Assembly: GCA_000349905.1 (NCBI GenBank)
Contig: KB722759.1
Coordinates: 188,498 to 252,497 of the forward strand
Source of the DNA: Volvariella volvacea V23
Taxonomy: Eukaryota; Basidiomycota; Agaricomycetes; Agaricales; Pluteaceae
Length of the DNA stretch: 64,000 bases
Direction of reading: 5' to 3'
Every line of letters starts with the position of its first letter. Position 1 is the stretch's first letter. Positions 1 to 12,600 of this stretch are shown one piece after another. The position numbers were made by a program, and so were the translations under genes. Below the pieces are notes generated by a model. The model was not told the DNA's origin. It saw only the letters and a list, made by a program, of their open reading frames with translations, and did no database searches.

Positions 1-1599
1 AGCCTGAGGGTTACTAGAAGAATGTAAGGTAATTGAAGGGGAATGATAGCATGAATGCTGTCACATGTAGAAAACTGTAACATGGTGTTGTTCTCAAGCA
101 TGAAATATACTTCAAACACTTTGTTCTAAACTTCAAATCAGGCCCAATCCCTGTGCTGTCTTCAAAGCTTCCTACTGGGCAATGTTTTGCATGCTATTGC
201 ACAGCCACTCTCAAATTAACCTAGTCAGCAGACCAGGGCTTGTCTCTGACTCTCAAAACAATCAGCTTTTTTGTGTTATACAATTTCTCATTCAAAGTGC
301 ATATATAAAGGGGTATTTACACAAATCCAGGTCTGGATTATTCACTAGCCTGTCAATGTGTTGCAAGTGAACTAGAAATTCACATCATGCACATGCCTTA
401 TTTATTTGTGAAATATTTTGTACATGGAAAATTAATGTAAAATAATTACCTTGCTTGCCAAGGTCACTTGACCCCCCACAGATCTGTAAGGATGTTTGCA
501 ATCATTTGGCTGTTCTTGTTTGTCAAATCCAGACTTCATGCAAGCTTGTTTGTAGTAGTTTGGCCAGAGATTTTGTGCAACTACATTTGTACCTATTTGG
601 CAATTCTTGTTTGTATTTTTGAGCCTTCATGCAAGTCTGTTTGTGTTGCTTTGTCTCAGACAGATCTATATTGGGCTCTTGCAACTGTCATTGTATCAAG
701 TTGCCACATATTATTATTCTCAACGCATATCATTATTTTCAAGTTTTATCTTGTGCTTGGAAATTTGACAGTCTGCCAGGCTATGAGACTACTTTATCTT
801 GACTGATGATATGTGCACAGATCACACAAACCAGGATCCATGACACCATAGTGAAGGAGAACACTACCAATGCCAAATAAAGAAAACATGCAGTTTAAAA
901 CCAAAAACAGATCACAAGCAAGGTATATAGTCACAATTAGTGACCACTAGTTATTAATTTCTATGGGGCTGGGGATCAGGGTCAGGGACGTCCTGGAAGT
1001 ATTTGGAGAACAGCATCTGTGCTTTCAGGCTTTGTGTTGCTGGTCAGTCATGCTCAGATCTCTGTGCTTCCTGCCCACCTTTCTTCCATCAACATCACCA
1101 ATCCAGAGATTTGACTCTGATACATAAAGGAAACACAATACAAAAGCTCTGGGTTGAGACAAAAATGCATCAGGTTGTTACGTTGTAGGATTCTTAGGAC
1201 ATGTCCATGTACAGCCTTGCAAAAACAATAGAGCAAAAAAACAATGAGTCAAAAATAATGTAGTTCGATAACTACATCAGATCATTCTGACCAGTATCTA
1301 ACCAAAGTGCTTCAATGGCGCTCTGCTGGGATACTCCAAATATATTTGGATTGCAATAAGAATGCCGATAGGTGATGTTATGTTATGGTATTTCCTGTAG
1401 TTGATTGTGTGGTGGTGTCGTAGGTGTCGAAGACAGGAAGATGTAAGTAACTCCACTTCAGCTACAGATCATGTATGACTTTGAAACACTGCCCTCTCAT
1501 GCCCGTTACCGCACCCTTTCAAACCTTTTGATGTGCAGACTAACTCCTAGCACACATTCCCGCGGCGCAACCATACGTCACCCCATGTCATATACCATA
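1..1599. other. AT-rich stretch without a supported gene
   Basis: I see no coding region here. Open frames are all about 110 codons or shorter, without splice-linked continuation or recognisable motifs. The first kilobase is visibly AT-rich compared with the gene-dense remainder and may be old transposon-derived sequence, but I could not identify terminal repeats or a transposase or reverse-transcriptase motif. Confidence 0.5.
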
Positions 1600-1915
1600 C
1601 TCGAAACGGGCGGAATTTTGACTTCCAAACGAAAAAGGAGAATCTTGCATGGAGAATCTCATCCATTGTAATCACTGTTTTTCCAGCCATATCCGGACTT
1701 GCTGCAACTTCTGCAGATCCTACTAATGATATTGAGCATTGGGGTATGTTCTCATATATTCTGGTAGTTGCACTCCCTTTCTTCATCGCACCTACTGCTT
1801 ACGCACTGGCTCGAGTTGCCCTCCTTGTACTTTCCTTCCTTGCCCTTCGCGATCTCCCTCCTTCCACTTATCAAAACGTGCTGTGATCCGACTACATCCC
1901 GCATATCCAGCATAT
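1600..1915 (+). pseudogene. Relic of the multi-pass membrane family found at 16-27 kb
   Basis: The plus strand encodes a C-terminal fragment matching the minus-strand family at 16493-26959. It contains an equivalent of the WRISSIVVTVFPA segment, then a hydrophobic stretch, ALARVALLVL, and the family signature LRDLPPS.YQNV. The Trp expected in the final motif (W-S-D-Y) is a TGA stop at 1884-1886, and nothing upstream of about 1600 can be joined to it. This is a truncated, dead copy about 15 kb from the family array and in the opposite orientation. Confidence 0.75.
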
Positions 1916-2091
1916 CTTTAAATTCTCAGTGTGCTACAATTCTTGTGAATTAACTCGACCTATGCTACGACCCTACGACATTAGAAATGCATGCGTTGTA
2001 CATTGTCCTTTTGCAAACTTTGAATCCCCAGTTTTTACTCATCCACAGAAGCGCAGCAGTCCCAATGAAACCATGTTGTAATCACTACAGT

Positions 2092-4364
2092 TCACACCTC
2101 TGCAATTAATTCCATTTGAGCATCGAAGGAACTATCATCATAGCTCCTGGTACGTGTTTTCCTGCAAAGAACAGGTCATCAGCACACGAAGAGGCGGTTG
2201 CTGGAAGCCAAGATAACATACCTTTTCTCGTTACCTTGACCATGATACGTCAACGAGGGTATGCATATCTTCATTTGGTCCATTATGCTCATCTCAAACA
2301 CGCTTGTAACGAGATATGCAGGTGTAAGCCTCAAATGACTGAGGCGCCAACTTGGATACCGACGAAGCTGCATCCGAAAAACAAAATCGTTAGGCGACTG
2401 TAGATGATGACCATCGTAGCCGAGATGAGTACGACCTATATCGCCATTCAGCAAAATAAATGGCACTCACAATTTCTTCCCGCAGCGGAGGGCCACCAAC
2501 CATACCGTCCTGAACGTGGTCATCCCCTCTCAATTGAGCACCTTCTCCTCTATCCCCTGCATCCCCACCCCCATCCAACGCCAACCCCGAGAATTTGATC
2601 TCCAACTCCTTCAATTCCGTCAATTCCTTCGACAGCAAATCAAATATCTCAGGACTCAGAGTCGAAATCCTAATCCTCAACACCTTCAACCAACCACCAC
2701 GACCCCCATTCCTCTGGTCCGCAGCTACCGATGAAGCAGAAAGGCAGCGCGACCGATGTGATAACGCTTCCACCACCAATCTTATCTCTTCGTACTGCAA
2801 TTCCCTATCCATAAGCACCAAATTGACCAGCGTATCCCTCGACCTCTTCACCAACTTCACCGGAAACGACAACGCGTCCTTCAACTCCAACTGGGGCACC
2901 CTCCCTCCACCGCCCTCAGCCTGCCAATTCCAACCCGGCGTAAACGGGTGCTCGTACAACGTCGGAACAGACGGGGCGACGACCAGCGTCTGCAAATCAT
3001 GTAGAATTTCCGGATACGCGATCGTCTGCTGTGTGAGCCAGTTGGAAAATGTCGTGTATGGTATTTTCTTGAGTTGGTCGATGACGGAGGAGGAATCGAG
3101 GGTTGAGGTTGGAGAGGTGGTCCAGCTGTGGTTCATCGTGGCGTCGGGTGCCGAATGGAGGTATACTCCAAACGGTAGCCTGTACGATTCGGTTGGTAGT
3201 AGTCTTACGTCTTGTAAAAATCTTCGAGTGTTTCTGCATGAATTGCATCAATCCGGAAGGATCGGAGAGTATAGGCGGATAAAATGCGATGTTTAGCACC
3301 AATGTGTCGAGTTTGGCGAAGTATCGCGACTCGGATGCGAAGGACTTGAATAATCCTGAATGATCGCCGATAGCGGACGAGATGAAATTGAGCTTTCGAA
3401 GGTGAGTGTTGAATTGGGATATGAAAGGAGAGACTAATGTTGAGAGGATATAGGTTTCGTGGTGAGCATTCGTAATCGTCATTTCAGGTGCGAATCGGAT
3501 TGTGAGTTCTTCGAGGGAAGGTAAAAAACCGCGTGAATCGGCGGTCCGGGAGGAGAGCTCCGCCGAAGGGAATAAGGACTCCCAGTCCCCAAGAGGAACG
3601 TTGATCGTCAGCTGTCGTATATTCTTGCCAAAGGTTTTCCATGCACGATCAAGGAACGGAGCGATACTGGGTATAGGCGCACCACTCGTCGCCCAGCCCA
3701 GGGAGGCTGACATGATCGCAAAGTTGTACACGTTTGTGAATCCGGAGATGACTTCATTCGTCAACTGGCACAAGGCGTTTTGCGAGATGACAATACCCGA
3801 GGTCTGTGGCTGGTCTGCGGACGCGGATGAATGGGAAGCGTGGTGGTGATGGTGGCTGCGGCTGTGGGACGAGTGGGTGTGGGCGTGGTGACGGCGACGA
3901 GAAGGGGAAGTGCGCTCGGTACCTCGTTTACTGCTGGTCTTTGACGAGCTCGTCCACGATACTTGTCGACTTCCGTGCTGACGGACGTGTGCGGGGTATA
4001 TGCATATCAGACGTCGATATTCTGATGTTACTTCCCTGAACCATGAGGGGCACAGACAGAACGTCTTGACACGTTGCGCAACAAAAGGGTCTCTAGAGGG
4101 CGCACACCACCCCGACACAAAGAAAGCTCAATCGCCCTTTCACTTTGCCGGCACATGCTAATGAAAGGCTCACCTTAACCGCTTAACCCAATTAACCGTA
4201 CACTGACAGCCAGGAGGATTCAGAAACTCGACATTCCTATACTTTTCATTCAACGCCAGATCCAAGAATGCTCGATGGACGCTTCTCAGTCGTTGCAAGG
4301 CATGGCTGGGCAGAAACGATGCGACGTGGGCCCAGAGGTCGTAAGGGAGTTCCGGGATCGGCAT
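2092..4364 (-). CDS. F-box protein with a single-base frame break
   Basis: This is a spliced gene: exons 4364-4174, 4092-2471, 2397-2222 and 2161-2092. The first exon encodes an F-box-like start (PELPYDLWAHVASFLP, then LRSVHRAFLDLAL), typical of substrate-recruiting subunits of SCF ubiquitin ligases. The long middle exon resembles the variable substrate-recognition region of Agaricomycete F-box proteins and includes a low-complexity His/Ser-rich insert. The third exon carries the YPSWRLSHLRL and CIPSLTYHG-type ending seen in this family. All splice phases fit except that the middle exon has one base too many: a run of five A (plus strand, 3216-3220) forces a frame change between the phrases LMQFMQK and RLPFGVYLHS. 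One base less gives about 685 residues. This may be a homopolymer assembly error or a real null allele. The substrate is unknown. Confidence 0.75.
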
Positions 4365-5555
4365 ATTGCGGCGACAAAGGAGGCAAGCGAGTGGTGCGGG
4401 GTACTTATACGTGTGGCGTTACGGTGGATTGTCAAGATGTAGGGATGTCAAAGACTCCCTAGCGCCAACGGGGGCAGTTGAGATGCCCCAATATACCTCG
4501 AGTGCAGACAGAAGGTGTGGGGCCAGGATGATGCAAGGCCTAATGACATGGATCACATATAACTGGAATTGGACATGAAATGAGGCAGTGATACCTGCTA
4601 TACTGCCTTCCAGGGTCGAAAGCCGTTCAAGTCCTTTGACCGGAACGGTCTAACGGTATTCCCAACCTATCATGTCGGGTGCACTTCTTCGGCTGGCGTC
4701 AAAGAAGAAACCGAATATGAAGGCCTGTGCCAATGGCTAGTTTTGATCTGAGAATGACAGACAGAATGTACTGTCCATTTCCCCCTCAAAACAGTCGAGA
4801 TCTTTAGCGCCGGTTTTGGCGTGGGGAGCTGGGGCGTGTCGTGGTAGCTGCAAAGATATGATTCGCTCACACCCCGCAGTTGCCAGCGCGGCCAGTTATC
4901 TTGGGGTGAGTCAGCAAGGCTCTCTGACCGAAATTGACTTACGTAAATTACGCTAACAGACATTGTGATCAGATGCTCGACGCCTCGGAGTTGTAGCCCT
5001 TCATTTTACGACCCCCACAGCCCTTTTTCAGTGTCTAATTGCGAGGCTGTACGACAGCTTGTTCAGGTTCATTGGCAGCTAGCACTCCCGAAACTCGAAT
5101 CGACCGACCCGGAGATGCTCGTCATCTTAGCATTTAGCACACGCACAACGATGTCCGGTAGGTGAAACACTGTATAGCATCGGGGCAAGTCATTCTACGT
5201 TACATATACATAAAAAATCAATGATCAATGATGTGTACTGCGAATGGTGAACTAAAAATTATCGTAATGAATGTAGCCATGTAAGGCTCCGAATTACTAT
5301 GTCGTGACTGGTCTGGTGAATGATGAAGGGACTAAAGAAAAACACTGGGTGAGAGGATCGACTAGAGCTACATCAGGATCGAGTAATTGGTATATACTCG
5401 AGAGTTCGAGAGATAGAGAAAACAGAGAGGTGTATGGATATAGAACCGAGACGGCGATCATAAGTTTTTGTTCATGTGACCGGAATGGGGATGGGGTGAA
5501 CGCGCGGAGCCCTGCACTCGGGAGAAGTGGGAACGGTTGTGCGATGATCAAGGAG
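4365..5555. other. Intergenic, no gene seen
   Basis: No splice-supported coding region was found. I scanned both strands by eye for short genes ending in a CaaX motif, as expected of pheromone precursors near STE3 receptors, and found none with a usable start. Several short open frames overlap on opposite strands without similarity to anything recognised. Confidence 0.5.
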
Positions 5556-7122
5556 TTAGACCATATCCGGAGTATGGGCCCTCTTTTCATCATGTGCTTG
5601 AGTAGGCGATGGCGTTCGCGACGTCTCCTCGATCTCTGAGCTTGATCGTGTGAGTGCCGGTGGCGGGAATGCAGGTGGTTTCGTGTCTACGGGAGTGGAA
5701 ACGCTGGATGTCGAAGCCGAGGCCGAAGGTGCAGCCAGGATGCCTCCCGCGTCATTGAGTGTGAGGGCGCCATAGGAGAAGTCGGGGTTGAAGATGTCAG
5801 GATGCTTCTCTTGCTTTTCGCTGCCGATGTGGCTCGAGGTGCCATCAGAGATGGAATCCAGCGAGTTGCGTTTGGTTTTGCGAACGAAGCTTGGGAGCGT
5901 TCCGTTGCTGGCATTGATGCCCTTGGACTTGGATCTACACCAACAGTCAGCAAACTCTGCAGGGCGTTTCCAGTTAGAAGAAAGACGTACCCAGCACCGT
6001 TGAAAGTCTCCTCGCTTGCTGTCGACAATCCAATGGTCCGCGAGATAGACTTTGCAGCTGACCGGTAGTTCTTCATGGCTTCATCCGCAAATCCGAAGAA
6101 GGCAAAGAAGACGAAAGCGCAAGCCGGGAAGGCCCACCTATTCAACTCGAGGACAGGCCCCATCGAGCTATTTGCCCAAAGCATGGAGGGGAATTGATCC
6201 ACCCTATCCCACAAGATGTGGGCATCAGACCATCCAATCCATTCAATAACTCCGAGATTAATATTCTGTACGATCACCAGGATAACCATAGGAGTTGTGC
6301 AAATGGCGTCTGTACCCGCAAGAGCCATGAGACGGAAGTACCGGGCGGTGTTGAGATTGCGGTAACCTCCACTGCTGAGCAGCTCGTTGAGTTGAGAACG
6401 AGTTTGCCAGAAAGCTTTGATGGTGAGGACGCAGTAGACGAGGGAAATGAGGCTGATGACGAGGTGGGGTGCCCAGGTTACGGCGTAGGCGGTAGTAGCA
6501 TTCCAGACGAAGGGGAAGCAGCCCACGTCTTCGAAGACGTTGTATCTGTGACCTTGTGGGATGAAGTCTTGATGCAGAAAGTTAGAAAACAAAGGTCGAG
6601 AAGCGGGCAACGACGAATAACTCACGAAGGATCATAATCAAAGACGGCACGCCCATGCCAATAGCAAGATCAATGACCACAGTTCGTAGTTTCTGATTGA
6701 AACAACGTAAGCACTATGCCCCGAGCTGCTGTGACGAAGAGAGAACTTACATCAGCCTGACCGGTATGAACTGCCCTCACGGATGCGATGTGGTACAGTC
6801 GACGGTTGATGCAGAGCGCAGCAGTCGGGACAGCTATTGAAGCACCGATAAGCCACTTCGTCGTAATGTCGCACCACAGCTTTCCAACATCGTAGGCATT
6901 CCCCGTCCAGATGATCGAGTTGATGAAGAAGATCAAGCAAGAGCTCCCGACCCACAGCATGTAGAGGCATGTCCCGACATTCCAGGCTGAGGGCAGGGGT
7001 CAGGATTGACAACTGATTGAAGTTGGTCCGCGCTCACCTTCTAGGTGCCAGGGGAAGGGAATGGCACAGCACAAGAAACCGAGAAAGGAGAAGATGGAGA
7101 ATATGTAGTTTGGATAGGACAT
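5556..7122 (-). CDS. STE3-type pheromone receptor (7TM GPCR), about 447 aa
   Basis: Five exons: 7122-7038, 6986-6751, 6692-6626, 6567-5991 and 5934-5556, all GT-AG and phase-consistent. The protein begins with a hydrophobic helix ending in IPFPWHLEAWNVGTC. It continues with WCDITTKWLIGASIAVPTAALC, the RTVVIDLAIGMGVPSLIMIL helix, the extracellular loop GHRYNVFEDVGC, and further helices, ending in a Ser/Thr-rich cytosolic tail of roughly 125 residues. These are hallmarks of fungal STE3/a-factor-type receptors, which bind lipopeptide pheromones at the plasma membrane and signal through a heterotrimeric G protein to the mating MAP-kinase cascade. ATG 7122 was chosen because it gives the family N-terminus. 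The receptor at 9639-12983 lies on the same strand. Whether this is a mating-type-determining receptor or a non-mating STE3 paralog cannot be decided from sequence alone. Confidence 0.93.
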
Positions 7123-7299
7123 ATCTGCTCTTCTTGCGACGGCGGTATCAGGAAAGAGTCACTCGATGACTTGTCACAACCTCCTTTGATTGCTCAAGGC
7201 GAGCAGCACGAGGACGAGGAGGGCGAAGGAGGAGGGGAGAGGCGCAAGGGAGGGATGTAAGGTGGGGAAATTGAAGGCTGTCCAGACATTCTCATTTTA

Positions 7300-8451
7300 A
7301 CAGCTCAAAGCCGCGATTATCCTCCTTGTACGCAATTTAGCAGATCCCTTGTCCTCCATCAAGGAAACACTCAAGCACGCCGAAGAGGTTACTGCCCAAT
7401 ATGGTAAGCACCTTGTCACTTGCCATATCGGGTAGGTCCCAGTTTGGATTGTTGCTTGTGATAGCCAAATTGGGAAGGGTCATGCTAACATGCATTTCCG
7501 GAAGGCGTGGGAGGGTTTGGGAAGGTTTGGAAGGGGAGGAATTGAGGGAACACGGGCCCAAGGGGACGTCATCGGGCCATGGCAGGGAAGTCAAGCCATC
7601 CGCGTAAAAGGATTGGTTGGATTCGGACGTTGGATTGATGCTGTGCCACGTGAGGCAGCCGCAGAACGGAGGATTCGAAGGATGGCAAAGGGTCGGTGCT
7701 TGTCCTTCCATATGGCTAGCCTTGAGCGTCAGGACATCAGAACAGACCTTGAGAATGCTGGTCTCGGGACTTACGATAACGATAAACGCTTCACCCAGGC
7801 CCTTCATCCTGGGCGATCGATGATTTTCCCCTCTTTCGCTCGCGATGTGGGCGTAAATTAACCTGAGCACGAGGCGGTATGTCTTCCAGAAAGCCCAAAA
7901 CGTAGGTCCCCGTATTCTAAGAAATCGGCCGTCAATTTTGCGGACGAGAATGATGCGTTTATGCTTACCAGCCATCCGTCCACGGGATTCCGAATCCCAC
8001 CTCGTGTATCCCAATGGCACATTGTCCCATTGTTCCCTCCCCGTAATAGCTCAGCACGTTCCATGCCAATAATATCCCAATATTCCCTCGGCGTCTTCTG
8101 TGCCTCCCAAGTGCCTCCCTCCGTCATACCATGTCCAAGTCCGCCCTGGACATTGTCCCAACCCGGGTAGACACAAGACCATCGCAGGCTTGATGCACAT
8201 GCTCCGCTGTATGATATCGCGGACCTGACAACGACGAAAGTTAGGAATGGATCTGGACAGCCGCCGTGATGCGTCTGGGACTTGTTTCGGGCACTTACCA
8301 CACTACAACATGCGATGCAGCAAAAAAGAACAACGAATGGCCCAAGGCACTGATCGTCAACCAGCCGGTCTATTCCCTCTTCTACCTATCCCTTCCATTG
8401 ATCAGGATTCAGGACCATGTATCATCGTCATCAGCATTGTCGACTGACTGA
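7300..8451 (-). other. Unresolved spliced coding unit or decayed gene between the two receptors
   Basis: The minus strand has several stretches that look coding and are bounded by good splice signals, but I could not assemble one convincing protein. A hydrophobic stretch (LGHSLFFFAASHVVVW) can join across a GTAAGT...TTGTCAG intron to a long segment around 8225-7971. A further segment (FWAFWKTYRLVLR) follows after a second intron. A Ser/Pro-rich tail-like frame ends near 7337. Alternative frames are also open through the same exons. It could be a multi-exon membrane protein or a damaged gene. I do not recognise STE3 landmarks (WCDI, HR[YF]..EDxGC) in it. Plus-strand frames in the interval look like shadows. 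Confidence 0.3.
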
Positions 8452-9638
8452 AGCCGTTGTTGTTACTGCGTCGTGTCGTTGCCACTTGCATAGCCTTATA
8501 TGATCATCGTTGTAGTTTCGACTTGACACCAGCGAAATGAAGGAGAAGAAGCGAGTAATCCTTCCACGCTGCACCCATAGGCCGGGGAGGTGATCGCAGT
8601 AAGCAGCAAGAGTACGCGTACGAGTACGAGTACGAGTGAGGCAGATCAACGAGGGGGGCGAAAAAGAAAGCTCGAAACCTCCACAAAACACATCTATATG
8701 TATATGTTTCCCTCGTTATTGTCTTTCGCCAGCGCTGTGAGGCTTCTTCCCTAGGAGCCTGATGAGGCTTATTGTCTTTGCCACGTGGGAAAGCGAGGAT
8801 GGGCCATATGACCTTTTGCGGAGGCCCGATTAGGCAATTGCTGCCGTTATTGGGAGCGCCACTGAGACGCTGGAGGCTGGAAAGTGCTGTGGGTGGTGAA
8901 GAGAGTGGGTGTGGTGAATGGTGGTGGTGTGCTAGTCCATGAAGGAGAATAAAAGGCTTTAAGCGCTGAAGAATGCCCTAGTGGCATGGTCAGTATTTAC
9001 ATATTAACGAGCAGCGAGGCGGTCACTTAAGTCAAAACTGTACGTATAGTGCAATCGATGCGTAAAATTGGATTTTATCATTGAGTTCATGAACATGGGT
9101 GATAGGGCAAGCTAATTCGGATACAGTATACTCAGATACTAGCTACACGTGATTTGTCGAGGACAAGTAGGAGGCCGAGGAAAGTCTGGGGGAGTCAATT
9201 GATACAAAGATTCCGGGGGAGCAGATGTACGTATATATGAGGACAACGAATTTTGAGGATGTTAAATTAGATAGTAAGGATAACAAATTAAATGGTAGCG
9301 TAGGGAAAAGTAAATCGGGGGATGAGAATAACGAAAAAGTGGTTTTCCAGAACCGAAATTGTTATTAAGAGGGAACGAAGATCGAAGTTTATAAGGTAGA
9401 GTAGGATACTCAGTAAATCGGTAAGAGCATTTGCAAGGAATGGGAATCAAAGAAAGCGAATGTATAGTGCACGAAGGAATGAATGTCAGTGGGCTTTGAA
9501 TTGAAATAACGGATTATTAGAATCAGAAGGCGGCGTACGAATGCCCATGTACGCATTCCCGTCAAAACTGATTTTCTTGATTTTAATCTTCACTTCATGT
9601 CGTATTCCGTATATCATATATCGTCTGTCGTCAACAAA
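8452..9638. other. Intergenic between the receptor region and the second receptor
   Basis: No gene is supported. The first 250 bases may hold upstream exons of the unresolved unit at 7300-8451. From about 9240 the sequence becomes AT-rich. Manual inspection for small CaaX-terminated reading frames on both strands gave no candidate with an in-frame ATG. Confidence 0.45.
8612..8637. repeat. Short ACGAGT-type microsatellite
   Basis: Four and a bit tandem copies of a six-base unit (ACGAGT, first copy varied). Simple repeat with no evident function. Confidence 0.7.
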
Positions 9639-12600
9639 TCACGTCGTCTCGGTTTCTTGAACAACCGTCATATAAATCACATCTCCAGCACCAATCCCAG
9701 GCCCCAAAATCGAACTCGAATTCGAAGCAGAGCTCGATCCCCGTCCGTGTCCGCGACTGGAGCTGCGGCTCGGTCCACCGCCCAGTCCTAGAGTCATCAA
9801 CCGCTCTTTGCTCCACCTCAGCCCCGAGCTTGAGCTCGCGCCAGAGCCGGCGCTTTGACCAGACTTGAAGGATTGCAGGCTGTGAGCTGCTGCTGAGCTC
9901 AAATAAGGCCCAGGTGACAGAGCAGCTGAGAGCGTAGGTGTAGAAGAACGAGTGGAGCTCCCAGTCACGTTCGGGGCGATAGGCGTGATGCTGGATCCTT
10001 GAAATGGTCTATCTTCTCTTGCATAGGAGTTGAAAGCGTAACCCGCATATCCGCTCCCACCTGTCGAGGCAGATTGAGTCGAGGACCGGAGCGGAGACGA
10101 AGGAGGCGGAGTGGGCCAGTAATCGTCCAGCACCGAGCCGATAATCGAAGATGCACCGTCGTCAGGGGACCTTCCGAGCGGAATCGTGGGTGGTTGCAGC
10201 TCGTTATCACCAGCACCAAGAATAGGCGGGGACGTGAGTGTGGCGGAGAAAGGCGGCGGGGGCGGTGGGGACGGAGGAGGCGGCGAAGGAGGAGGCGGAG
10301 ATCTCCCAGGTCTTGGTCCTCTTCCGGTAGTGGCCTTGGACTTGGCCACCGAAGAGGGCAGAAAGTAGTTCTCAGGCGGGCTCAAACTCGAGTTCGGCGT
10401 CCTCTTTGGTCCGGGGGAGGTGGGACTGTTGCTACGGCCCCCACTACCACTCCCACTGCGCCTCACGCTGGCGTTGGCACCTGGAACTGGAGTGGGAGTA
10501 TATATCGGAGGAGGTGAGAGCAGCCCCGAGTTTGCATACGAAGACGAGGGGGAAGGCGAAAACGGCGGTGGCGGCGACGAGATCATCCTGAACGTCCCCG
10601 TGCGCAGATCCAGCCCGAGTGTTCGAGCAGCCGGAGATCCGAGGTACGATAAAGTGGAGATCATAAACGCCTCGTCGTCCGCGTCCACGTCGTCGTCGTC
10701 TGCATTGTGATGACCCTTTGCCTCTGCATTTTCGCTCGATTTTTTGGTGACATGTCCGTACGTATTTGCCGCATTCCCGTCCCCCTGTCTGGTCGGCGAA
10801 CCTGCAGCTGAAGTTCTTGGGCTCGGTCCTGTCGGGGAAGCCCGTCCATGCGAGCGATACGACGTCGACCTCCTGGGACTCGCAGTCGGAGACCCACTTC
10901 GCCCAGCACTCGCGCTTCCTCCGGATCCGGCACGACCACCCGCAATCGAAGCCGCGGAACCATTTCCCTGTCCAAACTCGGCAGTCGACAGCGCGGAAGC
11001 AATTCCCCTCGTGCCCGGATGCATATCGCCACTCCCACGTGGTACACGTGGTCCTCCAGAATACCGATCATTCACCGCGTTCGAAATGGAAATGGCAGGA
11101 GTGGCGATGGCTGGGTTTGGCATTGGCAGGTTGGGATTTGGACTAGCGGGACTCGGGCTCGGACTTGGACTACGGCTCCTCGCGCTCGTTCTCCACCCAG
11201 AAGGGGACAACGACCGCGGCACGCTGAGAGGGATTGAAATTTTGGTGGATTTCTTTGTATCTAGCATATCGTCCCATCCTGATTTGAGTTCACGGCTATG
11301 GTCTACTTGAATGGGCAGCTGAAGGCTCTCAGTGCTCAGAGCACCCGTGTGGGATTTGGGTTTTGCCTTGGATTTCAGGGATGACGAGCGATTCCTCAGT
11401 CCCATGCCAAGGGTAACGTTGAAAGACCGGGAAGACTGAGCCTGGGATGGCAAGCCCATGCCGAGCTTCGTGCTCCATTTAGATTTGGATCTCGTCGGGC
11501 TTGGACCTGGGCTTGCGATTTCACTACCAAACGAGGAGGGAGATTTCCCAGGTTCAGAGCGTGGGAGCGGCATCGGCGTTGACCAGGCAGCGGGCTCTCT
11601 TGATGCCCTAAAGTAGAGGGATAGAAAATGAATAAGCAACTATGTAATTGCACAAGGATTACGATAGAGGTACATAAAGATAAATGGGGAAGTGGGTGGT
11701 CCGAGAACAGGAGAGGGCTCTCGTAAAGAGAGGATATGAGATGGCTACATGATTCCGAGCTTTTATATGCAAAATGCAAAAGAACAGTGGTATATTATAA
11801 TACACGAGAAAAAGAATAACAATGTGGGATGGGGTGTGGGGCAGGGGCAGGGGTGTCAAACAACAAACTCACTTCTTCCTCGCCATCGAAAAGTTAATGT
11901 TGAACCCCCTTCTCACGCCATAGCCCCCACGCCCGCCCAGTCCGAGCATCTCTCTGATCTCCTTTCCTTCCTGTCCGACCATGACGGCCACGATCAAGTA
12001 AATCATCGTAACGCCCGTGTTGATCCATGTGCCCGCGCGCAAGCTCTCGCTGTCCAACATGCCGTAGATGAACTCGATTCTGTTCCTCTCCTTGCGGACA
12101 TCGGTCCAGGAGGTGAAGTCCCGGAGCCAGGAGGGAGAGAAGATGTAGTAGACGGAGATGACGATGCAGAGGTAGGCTTGGAAGGAGGAGATGATGAGGC
12201 GTCTGTTATAGTTGGAGGAGGAGACGGAGGGTGCGCGGTGCTCGATGTGCACGGAGAAGCGGTCGGAGGAGAGTTTGGTGATGTGGTGGATTATCAAGCC
12301 TGCGAGGACGAATTGAGCAAACGCTGGGTGAGGGAGGGAGAGGGACTTACACCATGTGAGGACCGCGATTGTAGTTAGGAGGAAGGGTGGGCCCATGATT
12401 AGGACAAGGGGGGGATTTGAAGGATGGGTGGATGGGAAGCATCCGTAGTCCTTCACAACGTCGAATCTATGATCCTGAACTGCAAAGTCTATCGAGCGCC
12501 CAAGATTTCAGTATGAAGTAAGGACGAGAGGAAGAAAGCGTGACTCACGAATGCAGAGGATGAGCAGAGGGAAAGCATAACATAGGAACACATCGCGGAG

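Noticed and set aside
2595..3296. Plus-strand 233-codon frame opposite the F-box gene
   Set aside because: It is the antisense shadow of the F-box coding exon, which has family motifs and phase-consistent introns.
4948..4962. Minus-strand sequence encoding Cys-Leu-Leu-Ala-stop, a perfect CaaX pattern
   Set aside because: A stop codon lies two codons upstream in the same frame, so no precursor can be translated without an unsupported splice.
7490..7861. Plus-strand 123-codon frame between the receptors
   Set aside because: No start context, motif or splice continuation; the minus strand in the same stretch looks more coding.
9226..9240. Plus-strand Cys-Thr-Tyr-Ile-stop as a possible pheromone C-terminus
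   Set aside because: The middle residues are not aliphatic and the frame has no ATG before an upstream stop.
9999..11310. Long plus-strand open frames opposite the receptor tail
   Set aside because: They mirror the GC-rich Ser/Pro/Gly repeats of the minus-strand exon, have no splice continuation and break up where the tail composition changes.
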